This document shows positions 50,758 to 61,783 of a DNA stretch of 64,000 bases, piece by piece (positions within the stretch are counted from its first letter, which is position 1; each line of letters opens with the position of its first letter). Position numbers and translations under genes: made by a program. The stretch lies in contig NZ_CP060418.1 of assembly GCF_014298075.1 (NCBI RefSeq), forward strand, positions 2,790,001-2,854,000, in the 5' to 3' direction. This DNA is from Enterobacter sp. JUb54 (GTDB lineage Bacteria > Pseudomonadota > Gammaproteobacteria > Enterobacterales > Enterobacteriaceae). Under the pieces are notes generated by a model. It ran no database searches. It was not told the DNA's origin and worked only from the letters and a program-made list of their open reading frames with translations.

Positions 50758-52122
50758 ATGAACGATAACAAAATGACGCCAGGTGAACTGCGCGCAACCT
50801 GGGGTCTGGGAACCGTATTCTCGCTGCGTATGCTCGGCATGTTTATGGTTCTGCCGGTTCTGACCACCTACGGTATGGCTTTACAAGGCGCCAGCGAGGC
50901 GTTAATTGGCCTGGCCATTGGCATCTATGGTCTGGCGCAGGCGGTGTTTCAAATCCCGTTCGGCCTGCTTTCCGACCGGATTGGCCGTAAACCACTGATT
51001 GTCGGTGGGCTGCTTATCTTCGTGATCGGCAGCATTATCGCCGCCCTCAGCGACTCTATCTGGGGCATTATCCTCGGGCGCGCGTTGCAAGGGTCCGGCG
51101 CGATTGCCGCCGCGGTGATGGCGCTCCTCTCCGATTTAACCCGCGAACAGAACCGCACCAAGGCGATGGCCTTTATCGGCGTCAGCTTCGGCGTCACCTT
51201 TGCGCTTGCCATGGTGCTGGGACCAATTATCACCCACCAGTTGGGTCTGCACGCCCTGTTCTGGATGATCGCCATCCTCGCCAGTATCGGTATTCTGCTG
51301 ACGCTGTGGGTCGTCCCTAACAGCCATAATCATGTCCTGAACCGTGAGTCCGGGATGGTGAAAGGCTGCTTCAGTAAAGTGCTTGCCGAACCCAAACTCC
51401 TGAAGCTTAACTTCGGCATCATGTGTCTGCACATCATGCTGATGTCGACATTTGTCGCCCTGCCGGGACAGCTGGAGGCCGCCGGTTTCCCTGCCGCCGA
51501 GCACTGGAAAATTTACCTGGTCACCATGCTGGTGTCGTTTGTCTCAGTGGTACCGTTTATCATCTACGCCGAAGTGAAGCGTAAGATGAAGCATGTCTTC
51601 GTGTTCTGCGTCGCGATTCTGCTGGTGGCGGAAATCGTGCTGTGGGGCGCCGGGGGTTACTTCTGGGAGCTGGTGGCCGGCGTTCAGCTGTTCTTCCTGG
51701 CCTTTAACCTGCTGGAAGCGCTGCTCCCATCGCTTATCAGCAAAGAGTCGCCGGCGGGCTACAAAGGGACCGCCATGGGGATCTATTCGACCAGCCAGTT
51801 CCTCGGGGTGGCAATTGGCGGCTCGCTGGGCGGCTGGGTCGATGGCTATTTTGATTCACAAACCGTGTTCCTGCTCGGCGCGCTGCTGGCGATGCTGTGG
51901 CTGCTGGTGGCCGGGACGATGAGCGAACCGCCGTATGTCAGCAGTCTGCGGGTCGAAATCCCTGATGATGTGGTGGCCGATGCAACGCTGCAGGAGCGAC
52001 TGCTGGCGAAAGATGGCGTGAAGCAGGCGCTGGTTATCGCCGACGAACGCTCGGTGTATATCAAGATCGACAGCAAGGTGACCAACCGCTTCGAGATTGA
52101 GCAGGCCATCAAAGGGGCGTAA
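50758..52122 (+). CDS. yajR: MFS transporter YajR
   Basis: A 454-residue MFS protein with 12 helices and a C-terminal soluble ferredoxin-like YAM domain (SSLRVEIPDDVVADATLQERLLAKDGVKQALVI, residues about 390-454). Motif A reads GLLSDRIGRKPLI. The crystal structure of E. coli YajR is known, but its substrate is not. Start ATG 50758 follows GAGGTGGTA; six bases upstream another ATG-like start is less likely. In E. coli it directly follows cyoE; here it is about 12 kb away. Confidence 0.95.
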   Translation: MNDNKMTPGELRATWGLGTVFSLRMLGMFMVLPVLTTYGMALQGASEALIGLAIGIYGLAQAVFQIPFGLLSDRIGRKPLIVGGLLIFVIGSIIAALSDSIWGIILGRALQGSGAIAAAVMALLSDLTREQNRTKAMAFIGVSFGVTFALAMVLGPIITHQLGLHALFWMIAILASIGILLTLWVVPNSHNHVLNRESGMVKGCFSKVLAEPKLLKLNFGIMCLHIMLMSTFVALPGQLEAAGFPAAEHWKIYLVTMLVSFVSVVPFIIYAEVKRKMKHVFVFCVAILLVAEIVLWGAGGYFWELVAGVQLFFLAFNLLEALLPSLISKESPAGYKGTAMGIYSTSQFLGVAIGGSLGGWVDGYFDSQTVFLLGALLAMLWLLVAGTMSEPPYVSSLRVEIPDDVVADATLQERLLAKDGVKQALVIADERSVYIKIDSKVTNRFEIEQAIKGA

Positions 52123-52123
52123 A

Positions 52124-52149
52124 AAAAGCGGGGAAGTCCCCGCTTTTTA
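52124..52149. terminator. Bidirectional terminator between yajR and yajQ
   Basis: AGCGGGGA/TCCCCGCT hairpin (52128-52145) flanked by an A-run on the left and TTTTT on the right, so it acts on both convergent genes. Confidence 0.88.
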
Positions 52150-52201
52150 CTGGCTGGCGTTCGGCGAAAAGCACTCGCGCCAGCGTGGCAAAAATCCCGA
52201 C

Positions 52202-52693
52202 TTAGTCGCGGAAGTTTTTGAACTGGAACGGCTGCCCCAGATCGCCACCGCGCACCAGCGCCATCACGGCCTGCAGGTCGTCACGCGCCTTACCGGTCAC
52301 GCGAATCTCTTCACCCTGAATCTGCGCCTGCACCTTCAGCTTGCTGTCTTTGATGAGCTTAACGATTTTTTTCTGCATCGCGCTCTCAATACCCTGCTTC
52401 AGTTTGGCATCAACAAACCAGGTTTTACCGCTGTGTACGAACTCGTCAGGCACTTCGATAGAGCTGCCTTCAATACCGCGTTTTAACAGCTTCGCGCGCA
52501 GAATATCCAACAGCTGGTTAATCTGGAAATCAGATTCACTGAGGACCTTGATGGTCTCGTTTTTTTCGTTCAGCTCAAAGCTCGCTTCAACGTTACGAAA
52601 ATCAAAACGCGACTCAACTTCACGGGTCGCATTCTCTACGGCGTTTCGAACTTCCTGAAGATCGACTTCAGAGACAATATCGAAAGATGGCAT
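52202..52693 (-). CDS. yajQ: Nucleotide-binding protein YajQ
   Basis: A 163-residue protein made of two ferredoxin-like domains (start [22 protein letters not shown], end [18 protein letters not shown]). In E. coli it binds nucleotides and tRNA; in Xanthomonas and Pseudomonas homologues bind c-di-GMP and act with a LysR regulator. The role here is not fixed. Start at 52693 after GGAGAGGAAAAG gives the family length. Divergent from panE. Confidence 0.93.
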   Translation of the reverse strand: MPSFDIVSEVDLQEVRNAVENATREVESRFDFRNVEASFELNEKNETIKVLSESDFQINQLLDILRAKLLKRGIEGSSIEVPDEFVHSGKTWFVDAKLKQGIESAMQKKIVKLIKDSKLKVQAQIQGEEIRVTGKARDDLQAVMALVRGGDLGQPFQFKNFRD

Positions 52694-52876
52694 CTTTTCC
52701 TCTCCTTCTGTTGCTTTTGCGTTGCATAATACCCGCAACGCGGCATAACTCAACTGCTTATCCCGCAAGCATAGCCGATGATGTCATACTAAACCTGTGC
52801 CAGGCTGCAGCCGGAAGGGCAACGAGTATATACTTTAGCTATGAATGCCTGAGGACGTCGCAGGTGAGGAGGAATA

Positions 52877-53788
52877 ATGAAAGTAACCGTACTTGGATGC
52901 GGTGCACTGGGGCAACTGTGGCTTACCGCGTTGTACAAACACGCAAACGAAGTCCAGGGCTGGTTACGCGTCCCGCAACCCTTCTGTAGCGTCAACCTGA
53001 TCGAGACTGACGGCACCATCTTTAATGAATCGCTCACCGCTAACGATCCCGACTTTCTCGCCAGCAGCGACCTGCTGGTGGTCACATTAAAGGCCTGGCA
53101 GGTCTCCACTGCGGTAAAGAATCTGGCCTCTATCCTGCCCGTTTCGTCGCCAATTCTGCTTATCCATAACGGCATGGGCACGATCGATGAGCTAAAAGGC
53201 GTGCAGCAGCCGCTGCTGCTGGCCTCTACCACCCAGGCCGCGCGCCGCGATGGTAACGTGATTGTTCACGTCGCCAACGGCACCACCCATATTGGCCCGG
53301 CAAAGCCCTACCCGGAGGATTACAGCTATCTTGCCGACGTCCTGCAAAACGTTCTGCCGGACGTCGCCTGGCACAATAATATTCTGCCGGCGACGTGGAG
53401 CAAGCTGGCGGTCAACTGTGTCATTAACCCGCTGACCGCCTTAAAAGAGTGCCGGAACGGCGATTTACGCCACTATCCCGAGGAAGTCGAGGTGATTTGC
53501 CGCGAGGTGGCGGCGGTCATGGAACGCGAAGGTATTCATACTTCACCGGAAAACCTGTTATTTTATGTCCATCAGGTCATTGAAAGTACGGCAGAAAATA
53601 TCTCTTCGATGCTGCAGGATATTCGCGCGCAGCGTCATACGGAAATCGACTATATCACCGGTTTTTTGCTAAAGCGCGCTCGCGCCCACGGGCTTGCCGT
53701 ACCGGAAAATGCCCGCTTGTTTGAACTGGTAAAGCGTAAGGAGAATGAATATGAGCGCGTCGGCACTGATTTGCCTCGCCCCTGGTAG
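52877..53788 (+). CDS. panE: 2-dehydropantoate 2-reductase
   Basis: A 303-residue NADPH-dependent enzyme that reduces ketopantoate to pantoate for coenzyme A synthesis (also called ApbA). The GxGxxG loop is [11 protein letters not shown]; the catalytic lysine lies in [18 protein letters not shown] and the substrate-binding region in [24 protein letters not shown] precedes the ATG. Its 3' end overlaps yajL by 38 bases, so the two are translated as a coupled pair, as in E. coli. Confidence 0.96.
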   Translation: MKVTVLGCGALGQLWLTALYKHANEVQGWLRVPQPFCSVNLIETDGTIFNESLTANDPDFLASSDLLVVTLKAWQVSTAVKNLASILPVSSPILLIHNGMGTIDELKGVQQPLLLASTTQAARRDGNVIVHVANGTTHIGPAKPYPEDYSYLADVLQNVLPDVAWHNNILPATWSKLAVNCVINPLTALKECRNGDLRHYPEEVEVICREVAAVMEREGIHTSPENLLFYVHQVIESTAENISSMLQDIRAQRHTEIDYITGFLLKRARAHGLAVPENARLFELVKRKENEYERVGTDLPRPW

Positions 53789-54344
53789 CGAAGAGACCGA
53801 AGCGGTCACCACCATCGATTTACTGGTCCGTGGCGGCGTGCAGGTAACCACCGCCAGCGTCGCCAGCGATGGCAGCCTGACCGTGGTCTGCTCGCGCGGC
53901 GTGAAGCTGCTGGCCGATGCCCCGCTGGTAGAAGTAGCGGATGGCGATTACGACATTATCGTCCTGCCGGGCGGCATTAAAGGCGCGGAATATTTCCGCG
54001 ACAGCCCGCTGCTGGTGGAGACGGTCAGGCAGTTTCATCTCTCCGGGCGCATCGTTGCTGCTATCTGCGCCGCTGCCGCCACCGTGTTGGTGCCGCATAA
54101 CCTTTTCCCGATCGGCAATATGACGGGCTTTCCGGCGTTAAAGGACCGCATTCCGCCGGATCAGTGGCAGGATAAGCGTGTCGTCTGGGACCCACGGGTC
54201 AACCTGCTCACCAGCCAGGGGCCGGGAACCTCGATTGATTTTGCGCTCAAAATGATCGATCTGCTGGTCGGGCGTGAAACGGCCTATGAGGTCGCATCAC
54301 AGCTGGTGATGGCGGCGGGGATTTATAACTTCTACGAAGCCTGA
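53751..54344 (+). CDS. yajL: DJ-1/PfpI family chaperone and deglycase YajL
   Basis: A 197-residue DJ-1 homologue, implicated in oxidative-stress protection, thiol chaperoning and repair of glyoxal-modified proteins. The nucleophile Cys106 lies in [11 protein letters not shown] with the acidic partner Glu near the start (GSEETEA). The residue after the CAA motif is Ala where E. coli has Pro. ATG 53751 is chosen over 53745 because AAGGAG lies seven bases upstream of it. Overlaps panE by 38 bases. Confidence 0.93.
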   Translation: MSASALICLAPGSEETEAVTTIDLLVRGGVQVTTASVASDGSLTVVCSRGVKLLADAPLVEVADGDYDIIVLPGGIKGAEYFRDSPLLVETVRQFHLSGRIVAAICAAAATVLVPHNLFPIGNMTGFPALKDRIPPDQWQDKRVVWDPRVNLLTSQGPGTSIDFALKMIDLLVGRETAYEVASQLVMAAGIYNFYEA

Positions 54345-54358
54345 CAGGCCTGGGATTT

Positions 54359-54444
54359 CCCCGCTGGCGTTGCGCTTCGCGGGGTTACTGCCACCAATAC
54401 GGCTTTAGTCGCCCGGATAAGGCATGACAATGCCGCTATCCGGG
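54359..54444. repeat. REP-like palindromes between yajL and thiI
   Basis: Two inverted repeats: CCCCGC/GCGGGG (54359-54384) and CCCGGATAAGGCA/TGCCGCTATCCGGG (54412-54444). The second has the CCGGATAAGGC signature of enterobacterial REP units. They lie between the convergent genes yajL and thiI. Confidence 0.7.
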
Positions 54445-54464
54445 ATGACCGTCGCTCGTCGTGG

Positions 54465-55913
54465 TTACGGGCGATATACCTTCACATTCTCAAAGCCCTG
54501 CTCGCGCAGATACAGCGCCTGCAGACGGCTCATCACACCGCGTTCGCACCACAGCAGGTAGGTTTTGCTCTGATCCAGATCGCCGAATTTGGTGCTCAGC
54601 TTGTAGAACGGTAATGACACCACGTCTACGCCGTCGAGCTTCAGCGGTTTGTCATCCTGCTCGTCAATAGAGCGGATATCCAGAATCGCGTCGTTCGGGC
54701 CGAAGCCGGTCACGGTTTCGACTTCCACCACGTCCTGCTGGGTCTGCTGGGCGATATCGCGAATATCAACGTTATTCGCTTCCTCGACCACTTTATCGAG
54801 GATGCTGAAGTCGAAGTTTTCTTCTTCCGCTTCAATCTTCGCCTTCACCGCTTTCACGGTCGGGCTCTTCGAAATCACGCCGCAGTATTCCGGCATGGTG
54901 CGAGCAAAATCTTCAGTACCGATTTCCCGCGCCAGGTTAATAATGTGCTCTTTATCGTGCGAGATCAGCGGACGCAGAATCAGCGTGTCGGAGACGTTGT
55001 CGATCAACCGCAGGTTGGTCAGGGTCTGGCTGGAAACCTGGCCCAGCGCTTCACCGGTCACCAGAGCCTGTACGCCGTAACGTTCAGCGACTTTCGACGC
55101 CGCGCGAACCATCATGCGCTTGAGCACCACGCCCATCTGGCCATCGTCAACTTTTTCGAGGATCTCACCGACCACCGGCTCAAAGTTAATCGCCACGAAG
55201 CGGACGCGGTGGGAGCTGCCGAAGCGGTTCCACAGATAGTGAGCCACCTGGCGAACGCCGATTTCATGGGCTGCACCGCCCAGATTAAAGAAGCAGTAGT
55301 GCACGCGGCAGCCGCGACGCATCAGCATATAGCTGGAAACGCCGGAATCGAAACCGCCGGAAATCAGCGACAGCACGTCTTCCTGAGTCCCGATCGGGAA
55401 ACCGCCAATACCTTCGTAACGCCCTTTCACCAGCAGCAGACGATCGTTTTCGATTTCCAGATTGACCGTGATATCCGGATTAGTCAGCTTCACGCGCGCG
55501 GTTTCGATGTGCTGATTCAGGCCACCGCCGACGTAGCGTTCCACTTCGATAGAGGTAAACTCATGCTTACCGCGACGTTTTACGCGCACGCAGAAGGTTT
55601 TGCCTTCCAGCGTTTCGCGCCACAGCGGCAGCGTTTGCTCGAAAATATCGTGCAGCGACGTGAACGGCACGTCTTCGACTTCCAGAATATGATGGATACC
55701 GGGGATTCGGGTCAGCGCATCGCGGATGATCGGCCGCTGATTTTCGTCTTTCGCGCGAACTTCGATATGATCCCAATGACGGACAACGGCCAGCGTCTCA
55801 TCATAGTTTTTGAGAACGTTACGAATGTTCCCGGTTAAGATTTTAATGAAGCGCAATCTCACGGATTGGCTTTTGATGGTGATTTCCGGGAACAATTTAA
55901 TGATAAACTTCAT
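54465..55913 (-). CDS. thiI: tRNA 4-thiouridine / thiazole sulfurtransferase
   Basis: A 482-residue enzyme that makes 4-thiouridine-8 in tRNA and supplies sulfur for the thiamine thiazole. N-terminal ferredoxin-like and THUMP domains (1-170), PP-loop [13 protein letters not shown] (about 184-196) and a C-terminal rhodanese domain with the persulfide cysteine in [13 protein letters not shown] (Cys456 by family numbering). Start [14 protein letters not shown] at 55913 is the family start; the frame upstream is chance. Divergent from xseB. Confidence 0.97.
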   Translation of the reverse strand: MKFIIKLFPEITIKSQSVRLRFIKILTGNIRNVLKNYDETLAVVRHWDHIEVRAKDENQRPIIRDALTRIPGIHHILEVEDVPFTSLHDIFEQTLPLWRETLEGKTFCVRVKRRGKHEFTSIEVERYVGGGLNQHIETARVKLTNPDITVNLEIENDRLLLVKGRYEGIGGFPIGTQEDVLSLISGGFDSGVSSYMLMRRGCRVHYCFFNLGGAAHEIGVRQVAHYLWNRFGSSHRVRFVAINFEPVVGEILEKVDDGQMGVVLKRMMVRAASKVAERYGVQALVTGEALGQVSSQTLTNLRLIDNVSDTLILRPLISHDKEHIINLAREIGTEDFARTMPEYCGVISKSPTVKAVKAKIEAEEENFDFSILDKVVEEANNVDIRDIAQQTQQDVVEVETVTGFGPNDAILDIRSIDEQDDKPLKLDGVDVVSLPFYKLSTKFGDLDQSKTYLLWCERGVMSRLQALYLREQGFENVKVYRP

Positions 55914-56193
55914 AGCGACAATAGTTCGTTGGCAAGCCCGACGGGCTTTAAGCAAAAGATGTACTGCAGCGCACCGTAGTGCCTGCATCCAGGGAGCGCA
56001 GTATATCACCATTGCGGGTTTTACATAAAATCATTCGGGGCAGGCCATCGCTACAGGCACGCGACGAGCCTGCCGGCAGCGGTTGCGCACGCTTTCGGGA
56101 ACAAATCCGCGAAAGGACGACGTCTGTATTTGCTTAACCACGTGACTTCGTTACCATATTGGTGTCGCGACATAACAAGAGTCTACATTCACT
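55914..56193. promoter_or_regulatory. Divergent control region of thiI and xseB-ispA-dxs
   Basis: 280 gene-free bases that carry promoters for both directions. No riboswitch or strong palindrome was recognised; GC-rich around 56040-56100. Confidence 0.4.
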
Positions 56194-56436
56194 ATGCCAA
56201 AGAAAAATGAGGCCCCGGCCAGCTTTGAAACCGCCCTGGGCGAGCTGGAACAGATTGTTAATCGTCTGGAAAGCGGCGCGCTCCCGTTAGAAGAAGCGCT
56301 CAGCGAGTTTGAGCGTGGCGTACAGCTGGCGCGCCAGGGCCAGGCCCGGCTGCAGCAGGCCGAGCAGCGTGTACAGATTCTGCTGGCCGACAGAGAAGAG
56401 AGCCCACTCACGCCTTTTACGCCGGACGCCGAATAA
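56194..56436 (+). CDS. xseB: Exodeoxyribonuclease VII small subunit
   Basis: An 80-residue protein with a coiled-coil helical pair ([41 protein letters not shown]) that binds several copies per XseA to form exonuclease VII, which degrades single-stranded DNA from both ends. First gene of the isoprenoid operon; its TAA is directly followed by the ispA ATG at 56437. Confidence 0.96.
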   Translation: MPKKNEAPASFETALGELEQIVNRLESGALPLEEALSEFERGVQLARQGQARLQQAEQRVQILLADREESPLTPFTPDAE

Positions 56437-57336
56437 ATGGACTTCTCGCAACAGCTCCAGGCCTGCGTTGAGCAGGCTAACGACGCGCTGCGTCGTTTCC
56501 TTGCGCCACTGCCTTTTCAGAACACTCCACTGGTTGAAGCCATGCAGTATGGCGCATTATTAGGCGGTAAACGCCTGCGCCCGTTCCTCGTCTATGCCAC
56601 CGGTGATATGTTCGGCGTCAGCCGTACAACGCTGGATGCCCCGGCCGCCGCCGTTGAATGCATCCACGCTTATTCTCTGATGCATGACGATCTCCCGGCG
56701 ATGGACGATGACGATCTGCGCCGCGGTTTGCCGACCTGTCACGTTAAATTTGGCGAAGCGAACGCAATTCTTGCCGGTGATGCGCTACAAACGCTGGCAT
56801 TTTCTATACTGAGTGATGCGCCGATGCCTGAAGTGCCGGACCGCGATCGCCTGGCAATGGTGTCAGCGCTGGCCCACGCCAGCGGTGTTGCGGGCATGTG
56901 CGGCGGACAGGCGCTGGATCTCGAAGCGGAAGGCCATCAGGTTGATCTGCAGGCGCTGGAGCGTATTCATCGCCACAAAACCGGAGCCCTTATTTGCGCC
57001 GCGGTGCGGATGGGCGCGCTGAGCGCAGGCGAACGTGGTCGTGCGGCCCTGCCGGCCCTTGAACGCTTTGCGCAAAATATCGGTCTCGCCTTCCAGGTCC
57101 AGGATGACATTCTTGACGTGGTAGGGGATACTGCGACGCTTGGCAAACGCCAGGGTGCCGACCAGCAGTTAGGTAAAAGCACTTATCCCGCGCTTCTGGG
57201 GCTCGAGCAAGCTCGCACCAAAGCGCATGATCTGATTGAAGATGCCCGTCAGTCGCTCAATGAACTGGCCGCACAATCTCTGGATACGACGGCACTGGAA
57301 GCGCTCGCGAATTACATAATTCAGCGTGATAAATAA
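56437..57336 (+). CDS. ispA: Farnesyl diphosphate synthase
   Basis: A 299-residue prenyl transferase that condenses IPP with DMAPP and GPP to give FPP. First aspartate-rich motif DDLPAMDDDDLRRG and second motif QDDILDVVGD are intact, with GGKRLRP for IPP binding. Start ATG 56437 abuts the xseB stop. Followed by dxs after 16 bases. Confidence 0.97.
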   Translation: MDFSQQLQACVEQANDALRRFLAPLPFQNTPLVEAMQYGALLGGKRLRPFLVYATGDMFGVSRTTLDAPAAAVECIHAYSLMHDDLPAMDDDDLRRGLPTCHVKFGEANAILAGDALQTLAFSILSDAPMPEVPDRDRLAMVSALAHASGVAGMCGGQALDLEAEGHQVDLQALERIHRHKTGALICAAVRMGALSAGERGRAALPALERFAQNIGLAFQVQDDILDVVGDTATLGKRQGADQQLGKSTYPALLGLEQARTKAHDLIEDARQSLNELAAQSLDTTALEALANYIIQRDK

Positions 57337-57352
57337 ACAATAAGAGTCTCTG

Positions 57353-59215
57353 ATGAGTTTTGATATTGCCAAATACCCGACCCTGGCGCTGGTAGATTCC
57401 ACCCAGGAGTTGCGTTTGTTGCCGAAAGATAGCCTGCCGAAACTGTGCGACGAACTGCGGCGTTACCTCCTGGACAGCGTCAGCCGTTCCAGCGGGCATT
57501 TTGCCTCCGGCCTCGGCACGGTCGAACTGACCGTGGCGCTTCACTACGTCTATAACACGCCGTTTGACCGCCTGATCTGGGACGTTGGTCACCAGGCTTA
57601 CCCGCATAAAATCCTGACCGGTCGCCGCGATAAAATCGGCACCATTCGTCAGAAAGGGGGTCTGCATCCGTTCCCGTGGCGTGGCGAAAGCGAATATGAC
57701 GTACTGAGCGTCGGTCACTCATCAACCTCTATTTCTGCCGGCATCGGGGTGGCGATTGCCGCCGCGAAAGAAGACAAACAGCGACGCGCGGTCTGCGTCA
57801 TCGGCGACGGCGCCATTACCGCGGGCATGGCGTTTGAGGCCATGAACCACGCAGGCGATATCAAACCCGATCTGCTGGTCGTACTCAACGATAACGAAAT
57901 GTCGATCTCCGAGAATGTCGGCGCGCTGAATAATCACCTGGCGCAGCTGCTGTCGGGGAAACTGTACTCATCGCTGCGCGAAGGCGGGAAGAAAGTCTTC
58001 TCCGGCGTGCCGCCGATTAAAGAGCTGCTCAAGCGCACCGAAGAACATCTCAAAGGGATGGTGGTGCCCGGTACGCTGTTTGAAGAGCTGGGCTTTAACT
58101 ACATCGGCCCGGTGGATGGTCACGATGTGCTGGGGCTGGTCACCACGCTGAAAAATATGCGTGACCTGAAAGGGCCGCAGTTCCTGCATATTATGACCAA
58201 AAAAGGTCGCGGCTATGAGCCGGCGGAAAAAGACCCGATTACCTTCCACGCGGTGCCTAAATTCGACCACACCAGCGGCGTCCTGCCGAAAAGCAGCGGC
58301 GGCCTGCCCTCTTATTCGAAAATTTTCGGCGACTGGCTGTGCGAAACCGCGGCGAAAGACGCCAGGCTGATGGCCGTCACCCCGGCGATGCGCGAAGGCT
58401 CGGGGATGGTCGAGTTTTCCAAAAAATTCCCTGACCAGTATTTCGATGTGGCGATTGCCGAACAGCACGCGGTCACTTTCGCCGCGGGTCTGGCGATCGG
58501 CGACTATAAGCCGGTAGTGGCCATCTACTCCACCTTCCTGCAGCGGGCTTACGATCAGCTGATTCACGACGTCGCTATCCAGAAGCTGCCGGTACTGTTT
58601 GCCATCGACCGTGCGGGTATCGTCGGTGCCGATGGGCAAACCCACCAGGGCGCCTTCGATCTCTCCTTCCTGCGCTGTATCCCGGAGATGGTGATCATGA
58701 CGCCAAGCGACGAGAACGAGTGCCGCCAGATGCTCTACACCGGCTATCACTACAACGCTGGCCCGAGCGCAGTCCGCTATCCGCGCGGTACCGGCACCGG
58801 TGCGACGCTGGAACCGCTGGCCTCGCTGCCAATCGGCAAAGGCGTGGAGAAACGCCGCGGTGAAAAAATCGCGATCCTCAACTTCGGCACCCTGCTGCCG
58901 GAAGCCGCTCAGGCGGCGGAGACGCTCAACGCGACGCTGGTCGATATGCGCTTTGTGAAGCCCCTTGATGATGCGCTGATTTTGCAGTTGGCCACGGAGC
59001 ACGACGTGCTGGTGACCCTCGAAGAGAACGCCATTATGGGCGGCGCAGGCAGCGGTGTGAATGAGCTGCTGATGGCGCATCGTCGCGCGGTTCCGGTGTT
59101 GAATATCGGTCTGCCGGACTTCTTCATCCCGCAGGGGACACAGGAAGAAGTGCGTGCCGACCTCGGTCTTGATGCTGCCGGTATCACCGCGAAAATCACG
59201 GCCTGGCTGGCCTGA
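57353..59215 (+). CDS. dxs: 1-deoxy-D-xylulose-5-phosphate synthase
   Basis: A 620-residue thiamine-diphosphate enzyme that joins pyruvate and glyceraldehyde 3-phosphate in the first step of the MEP pathway. ThDP/Mg motif [19 protein letters not shown] (GDG...N), the active-site histidine in [11 protein letters not shown], and the transketolase C-domain ([13 protein letters not shown]) are present. Standard length. Its product also feeds thiamine and pyridoxal synthesis, which fits the nearby thiI and thiL. Confidence 0.98.
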   Translation: MSFDIAKYPTLALVDSTQELRLLPKDSLPKLCDELRRYLLDSVSRSSGHFASGLGTVELTVALHYVYNTPFDRLIWDVGHQAYPHKILTGRRDKIGTIRQKGGLHPFPWRGESEYDVLSVGHSSTSISAGIGVAIAAAKEDKQRRAVCVIGDGAITAGMAFEAMNHAGDIKPDLLVVLNDNEMSISENVGALNNHLAQLLSGKLYSSLREGGKKVFSGVPPIKELLKRTEEHLKGMVVPGTLFEELGFNYIGPVDGHDVLGLVTTLKNMRDLKGPQFLHIMTKKGRGYEPAEKDPITFHAVPKFDHTSGVLPKSSGGLPSYSKIFGDWLCETAAKDARLMAVTPAMREGSGMVEFSKKFPDQYFDVAIAEQHAVTFAAGLAIGDYKPVVAIYSTFLQRAYDQLIHDVAIQKLPVLFAIDRAGIVGADGQTHQGAFDLSFLRCIPEMVIMTPSDENECRQMLYTGYHYNAGPSAVRYPRGTGTGATLEPLASLPIGKGVEKRRGEKIAILNFGTLLPEAAQAAETLNATLVDMRFVKPLDDALILQLATEHDVLVTLEENAIMGGAGSGVNELLMAHRRAVPVLNIGLPDFFIPQGTQEEVRADLGLDAAGITAKITAWLA

Positions 59216-59282
59216 TCCCGCCCCCACTAACGGCGCCTGCTATGCTTAAAGGGTATCTTTTTGCTGATAGCAGGAGCCGTTC

Positions 59283-60257
59283 ATGCAATACATCACGCCA
59301 GTAGCAACCCAACTCAAGGTATCCCGACTGTGCCTCGGCTGTATGACCTTTGGTGAACCGGATCGCGGCAATCACGCCTGGACCTTACCCGAAGAGAGCA
59401 GCCGCCCGCTGATTCAGCATGCGCTGGAGAACGGCATTAACTTTTTCGATACCGCCAACAGCTACTCTGACGGCAGCAGCGAAGAGATCGTCGGCCGCGC
59501 GCTGCGTGATTTTGCCCGCCGCGATGAGGTCGTGGTCGCCACTAAAGTCTATTACCCGGTGGGCGATCTGCCGGAAGGCCTCTCCCGCGGACAGATCTTG
59601 CGCTCCATTGACGACAGCCTGAAACGTCTGGGGATGGAGTATGTCGACCTGCTGCAAATCCATCGCTGGGACTACACCACGCCGATTGAAGAGACGCTGG
59701 AGGCGCTGAATGACGTGGTCAAAGCGGGGAAAGCCCGTTACATCGGCGCCTCGTCGATGCACGCCCGCCAGTTTGCCCAGGCGCTGCAGTTACAGGAACA
59801 ACACGGCTGGGCGCGCTTCGTCACCATGCAAGACCACTACAACCTGATCTATCGCGAAGAAGAAAACGAAATGCTGCCGCTGTGTCAGCGCGCTGGCGTG
59901 TCGGTGATTCCCTGGAGCCCGCTGGCGCGCGGTCGCCTGACGCGTCCGTGGGGAGAGACTACCGCGCGTCTGGTTTCTGATGAGGTGGGCAAATCGCTCT
60001 ACAGCGCCGCGGATGACAACGATGCGCTAATTGCGCAGAATCTTGCTGAGGTGGCGGAGGATCTTGGTGTGAATCGCGCACAGGCCGCGCTGGCGTGGCT
60101 ATTGAGCAAGCCCGGCGTTGCCGCCCCGATCATTGGGGCATCGCGGCAAGAGCAGCTCGATGAACTGCTTAGCGCAGTGGATATCACACTCACGCCCGAG
60201 CAGGTCGACAAGCTGGAAGAACCCTATCAACCACACCCGATTGTCGGCTTTAAATAA
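59283..60257 (+). CDS. yajO: Aldo/keto reductase YajO
   Basis: A 324-residue AKR with the (alpha/beta)8 barrel. Catalytic Asp, Tyr and Lys appear in FFDTANSYSDGSSEEIVG and VVVATKVYYP, with the histidine in LLQIHRWDY. In E. coli it has been linked to xylulose 5-phosphate reduction and to thiamine synthesis, but the true substrate is uncertain. It follows dxs by 67 bases and may be co-transcribed. Confidence 0.92.
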   Translation: MQYITPVATQLKVSRLCLGCMTFGEPDRGNHAWTLPEESSRPLIQHALENGINFFDTANSYSDGSSEEIVGRALRDFARRDEVVVATKVYYPVGDLPEGLSRGQILRSIDDSLKRLGMEYVDLLQIHRWDYTTPIEETLEALNDVVKAGKARYIGASSMHARQFAQALQLQEQHGWARFVTMQDHYNLIYREEENEMLPLCQRAGVSVIPWSPLARGRLTRPWGETTARLVSDEVGKSLYSAADDNDALIAQNLAEVAEDLGVNRAQAALAWLLSKPGVAAPIIGASRQEQLDELLSAVDITLTPEQVDKLEEPYQPHPIVGFK

Positions 60258-60264
60258 GTCAGTG

Positions 60265-60290
60265 CCCCGGCGCGCAACACGCCGCCGGGG
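60265..60290. terminator. Hairpin between yajO and pgpA
   Basis: CCCCGGCG/CGCCGCCGGGG imperfect GC-rich hairpin between convergent genes, without a T-run. It is a weak terminator candidate for both. Confidence 0.5.
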
Positions 60291-60298
60291 AGATAGCC

Positions 60299-60805
60299 TT
60301 ACAGGATACCGATTGGCCAGTGGTGCCCCACCAGGTACAGCACCCCGGCGGAGATCACGCCGGCGACGATATCATCGACCATGATCCCCATTCCGCCGTG
60401 GATATTGCGATCGAACCAGCGGATCGGCCACGGTTTCCACATATCGAAGATACGGAAGATCACGAACCCGGCGGCCACCCATTGCCAGTCGAGGGTCGGC
60501 AGCGCCATCAGGGTGATCCACATCCCGACAAACTCGTCCCAGACGATGCTGCCGTGGTCGTGAGTCCCCATGTCTTTCGCCGTGCGATGGCAGATATAGA
60601 CCCCGATACAGATGCTCATCATCACCACCAGCGAATAGAGCTGCCAGGGGAGGAATGTCATCAGATACCAGAACGGGATCGCCGCCAGCGAGCCCATGGT
60701 GCCCGGCACGATGGGGCTTAACCCACTGCCGAAGCCGGTGGCCAGCAAATGCCAGGGATTGCCCATATTGAGGCGGCTTTTTGCGACATCTTTGCTACGC
60801 GCCAA
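60299..60805 (-). CDS. pgpA: Phosphatidylglycerophosphatase A
   Basis: A 168-residue inner-membrane enzyme that removes phosphate from phosphatidylglycerophosphate to make phosphatidylglycerol. The conserved stretches [33 protein letters not shown] and MVDDIVAGV are present with four hydrophobic segments. No ATG fits the family start; the TTG at 60805 has AAGGGG nine bases upstream and overlaps the thiL end by 11 bases, so a TTG start is inferred. Last gene of ribD-ribE-nusB-thiL-pgpA. Confidence 0.93.
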   Translation of the reverse strand: MARSKDVAKSRLNMGNPWHLLATGFGSGLSPIVPGTMGSLAAIPFWYLMTFLPWQLYSLVVMMSICIGVYICHRTAKDMGTHDHGSIVWDEFVGMWITLMALPTLDWQWVAAGFVIFRIFDMWKPWPIRWFDRNIHGGMGIMVDDIVAGVISAGVLYLVGHHWPIGIL

Positions 60806-61769
60806 AGTGATCGTACCCCTTTAAATCCAGCTCCACCGGTTTGCCGGCTTGCAGCAGCTGCAGGCCATCCGCTTCCGCGCAAATCTGCCCAATGCAGGTA
60901 AAACGCGCCCCCAGCTGGCCGATAGCGACGTCCAGCGCGCCGCGGTTCAGTTCTGGTACGGTAAAGCACAGCTCATAATCTTCCCCGCCAGCCAGCGCCC
61001 AGCGCAAGGCCTGCTCCGGTGCCACCTGACGCAGCATCGCATCGGAGAGCGGCATCGCATCGAGATCGATCCGCGCCCCGCAGCCGCTGGCTTTCAGGAT
61101 ATGGCCAAGATCGGAGATCAGCCCGTCGGAAAGATCGATCGCCGAACTGGCGAGATCGCGTAGCGCCTGCCCCTGCAATATCCGCGGCATCGGACGCAAA
61201 TGGCGCGCCAGCAGGTAGTCGGCATCGGCCGCAGACTCGACGTTCAGTCGCTCCTGCAATATCGCCAGCCCGGCTGCGCTGTCCCCGGGAGTACCGGTGA
61301 CGTAAATCCAGTCTCCGGGTTTTGCCCCGGCGCGTTTCAGGGCGCGTCCCGGCGGGACAAAGCCGTGAATACCCAGGGTCATCGACAGCGGACCACGGGT
61401 GGTGTCCCCGCCAATCAGCTGCATATCGTAATAGTTGAGCTGCATGAACAGGCTGTCGCTGAACGATTCCAGCCACGCCTCATCCACGTCGGGTAAGGTC
61501 AGCGCCAGCGTCAGCCACGCGGGTTCAGCACCCATGGCCGCGAGGTCGCTCAGATTGACCGCCAGCGCCTTGTAGGCAAGGTCGGCAGGGTCGATATCAG
61601 GTAAGAAATGGTTTCCCGCCACCAGCGTGTCGGTGCTGATTGCCAGCGTTTTTTTCTCGGGGATATTCAGGAGAGCGCAGTCATCGCCGATGCCGGTCTC
61701 CACATCGAGACGCCTGCTTTTTACGCGATCAAAATAACGGGCAATCAGGGAAAATTCGCCGCATGCCAT
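60795..61769 (-). CDS. thiL: Thiamine-monophosphate kinase
   Basis: A 324-residue kinase that phosphorylates TMP to the active cofactor TPP, in the cytoplasm. N-terminal GIGDDCALL with Mg-binding aspartates, [16 protein letters not shown], and [13 protein letters not shown] are the AIR synthase-like motifs of ThiL. Start [13 protein letters not shown] at 61769. A long hairpin lies in the 123-base gap before nusB; its stop overlaps pgpA by 11 bases. Confidence 0.97.
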   Translation of the reverse strand: MACGEFSLIARYFDRVKSRRLDVETGIGDDCALLNIPEKKTLAISTDTLVAGNHFLPDIDPADLAYKALAVNLSDLAAMGAEPAWLTLALTLPDVDEAWLESFSDSLFMQLNYYDMQLIGGDTTRGPLSMTLGIHGFVPPGRALKRAGAKPGDWIYVTGTPGDSAAGLAILQERLNVESAADADYLLARHLRPMPRILQGQALRDLASSAIDLSDGLISDLGHILKASGCGARIDLDAMPLSDAMLRQVAPEQALRWALAGGEDYELCFTVPELNRGALDVAIGQLGARFTCIGQICAEADGLQLLQAGKPVELDLKGYDHFGA

Positions 61770-61783
61770 ACGTTATGCCTCAG

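Noticed and set aside
57968..59227. A 419-codon open frame antisense to dxs
   Set aside because: Shadow of dxs, whose catalytic motifs and length are intact. No ribosome site or recognisable domain.
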